Shown: in pieces, positions 20,885 through 29,863 of the stretch
How positions within the stretch are numbered: position 1 is the stretch's first letter
How the letters are laid out: the number at the start of each line of letters is the position of its first letter
Assembly: GCA_003833135.1 (NCBI GenBank)
Contig: QZLH01001274.1
Coordinates: 1-35,827, forward strand
Length of the DNA: 35,827 nt
Source of the DNA: Oehlia diaphana
Lineage: Eukaryota > Glomeromycota > Glomeromycetes > Glomerales > Glomeraceae
Direction: 5' to 3'
The notes under the pieces: model-generated
Database searches by the model: none
Told to the model about the DNA's origin: nothing
What the model saw: the letters and a program-made list of their open reading frames with translations, nothing else
Made by a program: the position numbers and the translations under genes

Positions 20885-20950
20885 TTGATCTGCAATACTA
20901 AACTAAATTAACTGTATTGTTACCTGTACTACCGTATACAAAATAAATAA
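20885..20950 (+). promoter_or_regulatory. SLR-family promoter block 8
   Basis: TTGATCTGCAATACTAAACT, AAATTAACTGTATTGTTACC, GTACTACCGTATACAAAATA, then AATAAATAA near 20941-20949. This is the cleanest version of the consensus and lies about 90 bases before the ATG chosen at 21038. Confidence 0.6.
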
Positions 20951-21037
20951 AAGTATGTCGATGAAATTTAAATTTTCAGTTTTTCATGACTAATTATGAC
21001 TAACAACGTTAAAATGTATATTATTAGCAATTTAGAG

Positions 21038-21886
21038 ATGTCAAATATTTGTAATCCATCACATGTTCAAAATTTTAATAAAGTGAATATGAAAGAAATA
21101 GAACCTACGACTCAAAATATTAATAATAATATATATGAAGAAGATTTAAGTATTGTAATTGATAAAGTGATTGATCTTTATTTTAAGGAATTAAATGAAG
21201 GAAAAAGTAAAAAAATAAGGAAAAAACATGTACTTGATTGTATTGATAATTACAGGATAAGTTTACAAGAAATTTATAATTGGCTCTTAAATAATCAAAA
21301 AGATTCAAATTCTATTTATTTACTTGGATTTTTTAATTATTATGGTATTGGAATTACTATTAATATACAAAAAGCATTTGAATTATATCGAAAGGCAGCA
21401 GAATTAGAAAATAATGCAGCATTATTTGACTTTGCTAATATGTGTATTGATGGAGTGGGTGGTGATAAAGATTATGAAAATGCTTTTAAATTATCTAAAA
21501 AGTTGGCAGAAAAAGAATATTCAGGTGGATTAAATCTTTTAGGATATTGTTATGATAATGGAATTGGAACTGATGTTAATATGCAGCAGGCTTTTAATTT
21601 ATATCAAAAAGCAGCAGATTTAGGTAATTGTATAGCACAATATAATCTTGCTCAAATGTATATTGACGGATTAGTTGTTGAAAAAGATTATAAAAAAATT
21701 TTTGAATTATTTTTAAAGGCAGCTAATTTAGGGAATTGCTCTTCTCAATATAATCTTGCCTGGATGTATGAAAACGGATATGGAACTGAAAAAGATAAAG
21801 ATAAAGCAATTTATTGGTATGAGAAATCCTCTAACCAAGGAGATGAAGATGCTCAAAATGCATTAAAAAAGTTATTGAATGGATAA
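21038..21886 (+). CDS. Sel1-like repeat protein, five-repeat member
   Basis: 282 residues from ATG 21038 (MSNICNPSH), which aligns with the start MSNIYNSSH of the copy at 9709. An in-frame ATG at 20996 would add 14 residues (MTNNVKMYIISNLE) and cannot be excluded. The conserved block (EIEPTTQNINNNIYEEDLSI, then LQEIYNWLLNNQKDSNS) precedes five SLR units, one fewer than its neighbours: LLGFFNYYGIG, FDFANMCIDGVG, NLLGYCYDNGIG, YNLAQMYIDGLV and YNLAWMYENGYG, ending AIYWYEKSSNQGDEDAQNAL. The units mix features of both subgroups (NCIAQYNLAQMY is typical of the 3743/6116 group), so it may be a recombinant. Predicted cytosolic adaptor. Confidence 0.88.
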   Translation: MSNICNPSHVQNFNKVNMKEIEPTTQNINNNIYEEDLSIVIDKVIDLYFKELNEGKSKKIRKKHVLDCIDNYRISLQEIYNWLLNNQKDSNSIYLLGFFNYYGIGITINIQKAFELYRKAAELENNAALFDFANMCIDGVGGDKDYENAFKLSKKLAEKEYSGGLNLLGYCYDNGIGTDVNMQQAFNLYQKAADLGNCIAQYNLAQMYIDGLVVEKDYKKIFELFLKAANLGNCSSQYNLAWMYENGYGTEKDKDKAIYWYEKSSNQGDEDAQNALKKLLNG

Positions 21887-24540
21887 GTGAATAATGTTAG
21901 TATAATGTATTATGATTAGTGTCAATTATAATTAGTGTCAATTATGTTTAGTGTTAATTATGTTTAGTATCAGCTACGTTATTAATTATTTTATATTTAT
22001 GTTTATATTGTATATTTAAGGATACATATGGCCATTATTAGGTAAATAAAAACAAATTTCGCATTAAACAAGAGTTTTTTTTTTATTTCCCGCTTGATTA
22101 ATTTCTAATTTACTTCATAATTATTTTCTGCCTTTAGTTATTCATCATTTAATTTCTCAGTATTTTAATTATTGAAATCTAAATAAATTATCATTATTAT
22201 GGGTTGAGTAAAAACGATCGCAAAATCAAAATAAAGACTTCTAACAATATTGTTATTTCATTGGTATAGAGTGAAGTAAAAATAAAATTTATAAAAATTT
22301 TTATGAAAATATGAATTACTTTTAATGTAATATTTTTATTTTTAATTTATTAATTAATTTATTCTATAAAAATTTATTAACAAACGGAAGTATATTTGAA
22401 ATACAACAATTGACAGGATGAAATAAAGAAAAAACTGATTAAAGGCTTTTGTTGATAAGAATTTTTGCTGAAACTGGTATTTATTCTTCTGTTAATAGAA
22501 AATACACTTCCTTTCATTCACGTTTAGGTAAACAACAATTATACTACTCTATCCAATAATCATTTATTGGAATAGACAGGCAACGGAGTTCAATTTTCTT
22601 TAAGACTTCCCTATTTTTAGGGCTAATTCTTTGGTATAAAGAATAAACACTTGCATATTAATAATTTTTCACTTTAGATAATCATGTGACAATTGTGTCA
22701 TAAAATATAGTTAACAGTAACTAAATAAATTTGTATATGGCTATGTGGTAGTACAACATTTTGAATAGGAATTTAAAAAAATTACGTGATATGTTCTTGT
22801 GGCTTTCGTGGCTTTCTCAAAAAGCATATCAAATATTAATAAGTATATAATCATAATTATAAACAAATTAAACAAATTGCAACTTGCCAAATGCTAGATC
22901 TTTCATTGATAAAAGTTAAAGATCAAGTGGCTATGCCCACTCCTAACTTAGCCCTAAACTAACAAGTGTATATATGTGGCTTTGTTAAAAGTCATCATGA
23001 CAATGTAACTTAGTCAAAATCAATAAGCCACAAAATTTATTCAGTTATAAAAATCAACAAATTCTCCTGATTTACAAAATTATCTCATATAATGTTATCC
23101 CTATAAAAAAAATTCTGGAAAAAACCCTAATAAATAATCATTTTTCTAGTATTTATTCTGAAGAAACTCAGACACATGATCATTTTCCTGAAAAATTTTT
23201 TATAGAATATCTGTAGAATGGATTTGATAACTACTCTTTAGAAATAAAATAAATAAATAAAATAAGTTTAAATATGAAAATAAAAAAATATTATTAACCA
23301 TTTATTCATTCCACCTATGATGGCAGATTGGGCTATCAAAGATCTTTTGATCAAACATACTCAGCATTTTCATAAGATAATACTTACTATATTTATATAT
23401 ATAAATGATATATAGTATATACTAAACATTCCATATATTACTAGACCAGATTATGACCTCTAAGTCAAAATATGGTAAATGAAAAACATATTCTTTTTCA
23501 AGTGATTATGAGAACAAACTCTAACAATCAAGAAAGGCTAAAATTAACAAATCATTAAATCAATATTGAACAATAAACCTGATAAAATAAAAGAATTTTA
23601 GCCAGTTGAGGGAATTGGCTATTTTAATCAAATATTTTATTATCTTACAAATATCAGCTTATAAGTCCTGAAAACTGTACTGGTATACAAACAGATAATT
23701 TGGAGTGTCAGAATGATTCTTGGGTAGAAAAAATCAAGTATTTACAATGATTGGAATTACAGGCCTATATGAAGTGTTAACAGACATTGATAAAAAGAGA
23801 CAATTTCTCTTCCCATTATAAAGCATATACAATTATGAATTATCATAAAAATCTAAGAGATGAAACAACTTTATTAGCAAATCAAGGAATAATAATTATA
23901 AAATAAATTTAGTTATAACAATAATAATATAGGAAAGTTGGTTTGCTTTAAAGAAAAGATCTGCATTTTTAATAATCTTAGTTTTTATTTATTATTTTAG
24001 TTTGAGAACACAAAAATTTAAAATAATCATAAACTCTAAAAAGAAATGTGTGATCACATAAGCAATAGCTTGTTTTTACTAAATCAAGGGTCCAAGTAAG
24101 TAAGATAACATTATTTAAAAATTATATATTATTGATGGATTTTTCAAATAGTCTTACAACAACTCCATCAAAAGCCAATACACTTAAAAAGAATTAACAA
24201 TATGGCCCAAAACTAATGTAGTGTCATCAGTATGAACAAAAATAATGTCAAAATTTCAAACCTATTGTGGATATTGATAGTGCTAAAGCACAATGATGCA
24301 ATCATGCTCTTACTAGCACTTTTATATATATTGTGGTATCCCATTTAAGACTGTATCAAATCCATTTTTTATTGATCTTGTTAAAAGTTTATATCCATCC
24401 TATCAACTTTCAAATCGGACTACATTCACAAAATTAATACATAGTGTAGAGTAAATATAACTAATTATTTCTTTTTCTTAATAATATAAAGCCTACAATT
24501 TCAAGAACATCAAGGAAAACATTATTTACCTAAGCATAGA
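21887..24540. other. 2.6 kb without a recognised gene
   Basis: Starts with short repeats of GTGTCAATTAT / GTGTTAATTATGTTTAGT (21920-21975). A relic of the SLR promoter block is at 22716-22757. The remainder is AT-rich with no supportable frame. Confidence 0.4.
22716..22757 (+). promoter_or_regulatory. Relic of SLR-family promoter block
   Basis: ACAGTAACTAAATAAATTTG followed by GGTAGTACAAC resembles block 6 (ACAGTAACTAAACAAATTAA, then GTACTAC). ATCATGTGACAATTGTGTC lies about 35 bases before it. No SLR coding sequence follows. Confidence 0.35.
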
Positions 24541-24548
24541 ATGCAAGA

Positions 24549-25232
24549 AAATTGAATGATGATGATTTTAAGTTATATAAGGATTCATCAGGATGTACTA
24601 GTTTAAGATGTGAAGAGGATCACTTTGCATTCCCTTCAGAATATATCTTTCAGAATTAAACATAAAAATCATAATTCAAGTAAAACTACCAGTAGTATTT
24701 ATGGTCAAAATTTGCAAAAAATGCATATTTGACAAATATTTACTATATTAAATAATCAGATTAATCAAATTTTATAATGGATGGTAACAAAAATTGTTGG
24801 AAATATGATTTAATGAATAATTCAATAAATATACATTGCAAAAGAAGAAGATACAAAGTGAAGTCAAAATGAGCATAACTATGATAAATCTTCAATTGCA
24901 ATTTATAAACTTGAGAGACAATCATTACATTTTCGTGAAACTTATCATCAGAAAATGATTGTAACTGGAAAGATCTACCATCTAATATGTTATACACTAC
25001 TTATATGAATAGAAAACATGAATTTAAGGTACAAAATATGTAAATAGGATATATTATATAACATTCAGTTAGAAGCACAATGTCAGTTGCATTCTTCCAC
25101 TCCAAAAACTTCATCCAAATTAATATACATTAAGAACAATCCAATAGATGAATTGGTTAATGATGAGATCATTTTCCAACAGGATAATGATCCCAAACAC
25201 ACTAGTGGTTCTTATTTAAAATTATTGAAATA
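24549..25232 (+). pseudogene. Tc1/mariner transposase remnant
   Basis: The clearest part is at about 25150-25232, reading DEIIFQQDNDPKHTSGSYLK. FQQDNDPKHTS is the signature around the second catalytic Asp of Tc1-type DDE/D transposases. An upstream fragment at 24549-24657 (DDDFKLYKDSSGCTSLRC, then FAFPSEYIFQ) resembles the segment after the first catalytic Asp (DESKFxLxGSDG...). Many stops separate the two, and the N-terminal DNA-binding part and the last catalytic residue are not found. Dead element. Confidence 0.6.
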
Positions 25233-25399
25233 ACACTTTATAAGAAATGAAGATAACAACCAAGAGATAATTAGCTTTTATAGTGGCTAATTTACAAATC
25301 AATCATGACAAATACAATATCCTCATCTGTAGTTTAATCACTTTTGTTATCTTCATAAATTTTTTCATCATTATCCATCAGTAAGTTTTAAACAGGCGT

Positions 25400-25620
25400 A
25401 TAAAGTATTGAAAAATACCATGTGTTGTTCAACACCAAAAAGTGTAGAGATACGAACCCTTTGTCAATCAACACCACTTAAAAACATTTAAAAATGCATA
25501 AAACAACACCTATTTAAGTGTAAAGCTACACATAGTAAAACAACTATAGTTTAAAAACATGTCTACCATTGTATTAAAACGCGTATATCAATATTAAAAA
25601 TGCGTATAGCAATGGTATTT
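25400..25620. repeat. AACACC-rich palindromic flank, left of the micro-exon gene
   Basis: Contains repeated AACACC/GTGTTG words (GTGTTGTTCAACACC is itself palindromic). Near 25565-25614 there is a larger fold: CCATTG...GCGTATA...GCGTATA...CAATGG. Similar AACACC/GTGTTGATCAACG words flank the other side of the gene at 27.9-28.1 kb. Confidence 0.5.
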
Positions 25621-25827
25621 TTTATTCATCGTATGATAGTTAACTTTAATTAGTATTAATTTATTAACACTGTATATATTATTGTATATTTAAATTTCAT
25701 TAATTGTTAAAATATTGTTTATTTATAAATAGCAACTACAAAATAAACACATTATATTATCTAATATAAAATGTCAAATTATCTAATCCCTTTTGTTATA
25801 ATTGGATTGCCACAGATTTTTAAGCGA

Positions 25828-27509
25828 TCAATGTACTAAATTTCCATTGACAAAGTGCCCCTGATGACACAACCATAACAAGGTGGGGTTTCAATTAAAA
25901 AAACAAATATTAAAAGTTTCATTAAGAAACTTACACAATCTGATCTATATTCTAAAAACCTGACTGAAGCCTACAAAAAAGAAAAAAAGAATCATTAACA
26001 AATGTTTCCTAAAAAAAAATCAATAAATTTAAGTTTTGTAACATATTACGAAACTCACCATTTAAAGTTTCTGAACATAATGCCTTAAACCTACAAAAAA
26101 AAGAATGGAAACGTTAAAAATGTTTCCCAAAACTGAAGGAATTAAAAAAAATATTTTTAAAAGTTTTGAAGCAAAATGCTTCAAAACTTACCCTTCCATT
26201 TATTTCCCATTTTCCAAAGTCAAACATACATACCGAAAGACCTGCAAAAAAAAAATAAAAGAAACATTAGTCAACGTTTCTTAAAAAAAATTATAAATAA
26301 AGTTTCACAACATTTCATTGCGAAACTTACCATTTTTTCTATCTGAAAACCCATGGATCTACAAAAATAAGAAAAGAATTGTTAATCAACATTTCTTAAA
26401 AGAAAAAATTATAAAATAAAGTTTCACAACGTTTCATTGCAAAATTTACCCATTACCATCGATAATTCAAAATCCAAAGCCTAATAAAAAAAGATAATGG
26501 AAATGTCAGTAAACATTTCTTAATTAAAAAAATAAAAAAAATAAAAAAAATGGAAGTTTCATAATGAAAAAATATTACAAAACCTACCATTATCCGAATT
26601 TCCATATTCCCAGAAACTGAACCTACAAAAAAAAGAGAAATGTTCAGTTAGAACATTTCTTACTAAAGTATAAAACAAAAAAAATGGAAGTTTCATAACA
26701 AAATATACGAAACTTACTATTTTCCAAAATTTCAAGTCCCAGAGGTTGGCTGAACCTACAAAAAAAAGAGAGACATTCAGTTAAAATGTTTCTTAAAGAA
26801 TAAAAATTAAAAAAATAAAGTTTCGCAACATTTGTTGCGAAACTTACAAGAGAAATAAAGAAACATTAATCAACGTTTTTTTAAAATAAAAAAATGAAGT
26901 TTCGCAACAGATATTGTAAAACTCACCATTATACCCGAAACCTCATAGATCTACAAAAAGAAAAAGAAAGAAGCATTAGTTAACGTTTCTTTAACAGTAA
27001 AAAAATAAATCAAAGTTTCGCAATGGACGTTGCAAAACTCACCATTTTACTCAAAACCCGTAGACCTATAAAAGGAAAAATAAAGAAACATTAATTAACG
27101 TTTCTTTAACAATAAAATAAAGAAAAGATTTCAAAGTTTTACCTTCGAAATCCCACTCAGAAAACGTCTGAATCGGCAGACCTAAAAAAGAAAGTAAAAC
27201 GAAACTTTAGTAATGTTTCGTTAAAATAAATTAAAAAAAAAATAATTCTTAAAAGTTTCAAAGCAAACGCTTTGAAACTCACCTTCATTTTCCAGTTTCT
27301 CAAAGAAAGGACCTACAAAAAAAAGAAAGGAAACGTTAGATATATTTCTAAAAAGAATTATTTTTTAAAAATTTCGACATGTCAAAACTTACTGTTCAAT
27401 ATTCTGAATCGAACATGCCAAAAACCTACAAAAAAATGGAAACATTAGTAATGTTTCCTAAAAAAAAAATAATTTTAAAAGTTTCGAAGCGAATGCTTCA
27501 AAACTTACC
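25828..27509 (-). CDS. Micro-exon gene A (multi-exon, start codon unresolved)
   Basis: Minus-strand exons bounded by TTTTGTAG acceptors and GTRAGTTTYG donors, 5' to 3': E1 ending at 27509; 27425-27393 (33 nt); 27312-27283 (30); 27181-27143 (39); 27065-27043 (23); 26950-26927 (24); one lost; 26755-26718 (38); 26622-26588 (35); 26480-26450 (31, or 24 with an inner donor); 26358-26331 (28); 26241-26192 (50); 26090-26059 (32); 25970-25935 (36); terminal 25860-25828. Frames join in blocks with only one open phase. E3-E6 give PFFEKLENE, G-LPIQTFSEWDFE, G-LRVLSKM, IYEVSGIM. E9-E12 give SVSGNMEIRIM, ALDFELSM, IHGFSDRKN, G-LSVCMFDFGKWEINGR. E14-E15 give ASVRFLEYRSDC, GHFVNGNLVH and a stop. Blocks are out of frame with each other unless some exons are skipped. 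The only ATG in E1 abuts its donor. No known domain. It may be alternatively spliced or partly decayed. Confidence 0.5.
25935..27508 (-). repeat. Array of about 12 homologous introns with paired hairpins
   Basis: Each intron (roughly 70-115 nt) begins GTRAGTTTYG and soon folds back on itself. In + coordinates: AAGTTTCGAAGC/GCTTCAAAACTT (27478-27506), GTTTCAAAGC/GCTTTGAAAC (27255-27278), AAGTTTCGCAACA/TGTTGCGAAACTT (26819-26845), AAGTTTTGAAGC/GCTTCAAAACTT (26161-26189). Stem bases differ between copies on both arms while pairing is kept. A second palindrome precedes the acceptor, e.g. GGAAACATTA-G-TAATGTTTCC (27438-27458), with a TACTAAT branch-point-like word at its centre on the minus strand. 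The introns are alike and the exons between them are not. Confidence 0.7.
26756..26926 (-). other. Vestigial donor where a micro-exon was lost
   Basis: Between two micro-exons the array contains AACTTAC joined directly to AAGAGAAATAAAG: an intron start fused to the intron end with no exon between. Deletion through the shared TAC of the donor and acceptor words would give this. The resulting intron is double length (about 171 nt), and the reading frame of the next exon (26755-26718) no longer fits. Confidence 0.5.
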
Positions 27510-27660
27510 ATTTGGGAAATGGGAAAATGAAAAGGGAGAGGAAGAATGAAAGGGAAGGGAAAAACAAAAGGAAAGGGGAGAATGAAAGGGTAATGGAAAA
27601 CGAAAGGAAAGGGGAGAACGAAAGAGGCAAAAAAAAATTAAGCTTTGCCAAAAAAAGCTT
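27510..27660 (-). promoter_or_regulatory. Pyrimidine-rich leader of micro-exon gene A
   Basis: On the minus strand a long CT tract (CTTTCATTCTCCCCTTTCC and similar words) runs into exon 1, preceded by a palindrome AAGCTTTTTTTGGCAAAGCTT. CT-rich tracts close to transcription starts are common in fungal promoters. A comparable tract precedes array B (about 31660-31760). One open frame reads LSFFLSLFIFPFPK and looks like a signal-peptide core, but it has no ATG. Confidence 0.4.
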
Positions 27661-27689
27661 AATTTTTTTTTGCTATACCGCAGTCCACA

Positions 27690-27765
27690 GCGCCAATGCG
27701 GTAATTATTTAATCCGGTATCATGTGAACACATGATATAGAGTACATTACGCAATGCCGAAATGA
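27690..27765 (-). promoter_or_regulatory. Upstream region of micro-exon gene A
   Basis: GCGGTAATTATTTAATCCGG and ATCATGTGAACACATGATAT (a palindrome) resemble GCGGTTATTAATATTC and ATCACATGATAT upstream of array B at 31790-31822. Confidence 0.4.
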
Positions 27766-27820
27766 TTTTATTAATTATAATAAATATAAATAAATATACA
27801 TATATATATATTAAATTAAA

Positions 27821-27880
27821 TAGTACAGTGGTTAGTTCGTGAGATAATTATGTTTGGAGGTATTCAGTTCGATTCCTAAG
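27821..27880 (+). repeat. tRNA-like sequence (SINE or tRNA pseudogene)
   Basis: TAGTACAGTGGTTAGT matches a pol III A box as found in tRNA-His/Asp genes, and AGTTCGATTCC 45 bases downstream matches the B box. The acceptor and T stems do not pair properly, so this is not a functional tRNA. A tRNA-derived SINE remnant is the likely reading. Confidence 0.45.
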
Positions 27881-27918
27881 GTAAGTAAAAATAAATATAA
27901 TTTAAAATAGTTGGTATG

Positions 27919-27998
27919 TGTTAATATACGTCATTGAACAACAATGCATAATGTGTTGAACTAGTACACATTAGAGTTGAATGACGCGTATATTAACA
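27919..27998. repeat. Large hairpin TGTTAATATACG...CGTATATTAACA
   Basis: Arms 27919-27939 and 27976-27998 pair over about 21 positions with a 2-base bulge. Inside them ATGTGT and ACACAT form a second stem. A 12-bp palindrome CCAGTATACTGG follows at about 28016-28027, and GTGTTGATCAACG near 28072. The whole right flank is built of palindromes. Confidence 0.6.
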
Positions 27999-28114
27999 TT
28001 AAGTGTTGGTATACTCCAGTATACTGGTGTTAATTAATATTGTAAATCTACATTGAACAACTAACTAGTGTTGATCAACGCATATACTGGTGTGAATCAA
28101 CACCTACCAAACTT

Positions 28115-28537
28115 CCTGATGTCATCTTTATTATCATCTTTTTCATTGTTTGGTGAAAAATACCATTACAATACAGAAATATAAAAAAATTGGTTATGAA
28201 ATATTAATGGTACTAATGTACACTTTAATTACCTGATTCAAACATATTAGAATGAAATGGACAGACATTGAAGAAATTAGAGGATTGGGCTTAAAAAGTT
28301 GATGTAATTTAAGCAAAGAGATGTTATAGAAAAATAGTTTAGTTTCATTTTTCAAATCTACTTATAAACAGAACACTTTAGGGGAAATAATAACATTAGT
28401 AGTACAGGTTCAGTTATCTATTTAATAATAAATAATAATGCTTTAGCTTCATATAGTTATGTCAGAAATTTAATGAATCATATGGTAAACATTGTATCAG
28501 AAAAAATAAGTGAATCTGAACAGAAATTAAAGGTATA
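28115..28537. other. Probable 5' part of decayed LINE
   Basis: AT-rich with no open frame. Its position directly upstream of readable reverse-transcriptase sequence suggests it is the more decayed part of the same element. Confidence 0.3.
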
Positions 28538-28893
28538 GGTGAACCATTTGACATTATTACAGGAATTGATCAAGAAGAATCCATACATCCTTTATTCTGG
28601 GTTATTTATTATGACCCAATGTTTGAAGCCATTGATAACTCACCACACCCAGGTATATCTTATACAGTCTCATTACCTACTTATATACCATCTGCTGATT
28701 CCATTGTCATTTACCAATTAAAACTTGAATACAAATTACAAGGATACTTAGAAAACACTACTTGGATCACAAATAATATCCATAACTCAAAGCATTAGTT
28801 ATCCATAGAAGATGATTTCTATCAACTAGCAAATATCAAAATCAACAAACAAAAAACCATGTTCTTAATGAACAAAATACGACCAAATTTAGC
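28538..28893 (+). pseudogene. LINE reverse-transcriptase fragment
   Basis: In one frame from 28538: GEPFDIITGIDQEE, then PLFWVIYYDPMFEAIDNSPH, then GYLENTTWITNNIHNSKH and a TAG at 28796. The same frame continues LSIEDDFYQLANIKINKQKT to about 28893. The GIDQG box, the FWVIYYDPMF segment and the region of the catalytic YxDD box identify a non-LTR retrotransposon reverse transcriptase of the type abundant in Rhizophagus. The catalytic pair is replaced (YLEN instead of YLDD) and QG is QE, so it is inactive. No endonuclease domain or poly-A tail found. Confidence 0.65.
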
Positions 28894-28899
28894 ATAAAC

Positions 28900-29440
28900 T
28901 CCATTGATATTTACATAGTACTCCATTTAGAAAAGGCAACTAAGATCTTATGAGTATATATTAGTGCTAATTATTCCAATAAACAACTATTATTACAAAG
29001 TTAATAAGATGGTCAATTACATCACAAAAAGAAAAATTTATGCATGATCATATAACCTACATAATCAAAGTTATAACAATCAAATACTTAATACAATATA
29101 TGTTTCTTAACCCTTCACAATGCTTTAAAATAAGCTCAACTTATGTTCAACTTTCTAACAAGTAACACAATTACCAAAAAATATTTACAACTCCATAACT
29201 CATAGCATCATTTACCTGCATGTAATTAATATTTTTGACAATCAAATTAAAGCACAAGCTTCATTATTCATAGCTCAAGCAACTCCCCATACACATCCAA
29301 TACACTAAAATTTTAATTTTATTATCACATTATAGATTTTTGTTATTTAATAATCATATTCAATATTTTTTGCTTTTTGATATACTATTACATTTGTTTT
29401 CTTGTATAGAATCTTCATTTACTTCTTTCAATTTTATAAT
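28900..29440. other. AT-rich stretch, probably LINE remnant
   Basis: No frame supported. It likely continues the dead LINE downstream of the reverse-transcriptase fragment. Confidence 0.3.
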
Positions 29441-29863
29441 TAGGGATGGCAATGGTCACGGTCATTAACTGGTTATGACCGGTCATGATCGTGACCGATA
29501 TCGGTCAGTCAAAGACCTCTGACTGACCGTTTGACCGACCGGTCTGACTGACCGTTTAACCAACCATTTAACCGACTGTTTAACCTTCCTGAAAACATTT
29601 GTGAAATGTCTTTAATATAAAATTTAATAAAAAAATGTTTCACAAACATTTTTTAATTATTTTAATAGAAAACGTTGTGAAAACATTTTTTATTAAGTAT
29701 TTAAAAAAAAAACATTTTGCAAATGTTTTCAGAATTGGTTAAACAATTGGACAGACCAGTCAGTCAAATGATCAGTCAAATGCATGGTCAGTTGGTTGGT
29801 CAAAGGTTCTTGACCAGTTATGACCAACCGATAACTGACCATGACCGACCATTGCCATCCTTA
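29441..29863. mobile_element. 419-bp MITE with GACCGGT-rich ends and TA duplication
   Basis: Left end GGGATGGCAATGGTC (29443) and right end GACCATTGCCATCCT (ending 29861) are inverted repeats. TA flanks both sides (29441-29442, 29862-29863). Both ends are packed with GGTCA/TGACC words (GACTGACCGTTTGACCGACC and similar), probably transposase-binding repeats. The interior has several AACATTTG/CAAATGTT palindromes. No coding capacity. Confidence 0.7.

Noticed and set aside
25900..27510. CRISPR-like array: regularly spaced repeats separated by unique 23-50 nt 'spacers'
   Set aside because: The repeats are variable, AT-rich and begin and end with splice signals; exon frames join, and the surrounding genes are eukaryotic. 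A micro-exon gene explains the pattern.
27512..27712. Open frame on + strand rich in Lys, Glu, Asn and Gly
   Set aside because: It is the purine-rich complement of the CT-rich leader of micro-exon gene A; repetitive composition alone keeps it open.
27821..27893. Functional tRNA gene
   Set aside because: A and B boxes are present but the acceptor and T stems do not pair, and no convincing anticodon arm is seen.
28539..28721. 60-residue frame starting MNHLTLLQEL
   Set aside because: It is a shifted reading of the LINE reverse-transcriptase fragment, which is readable in the next frame.
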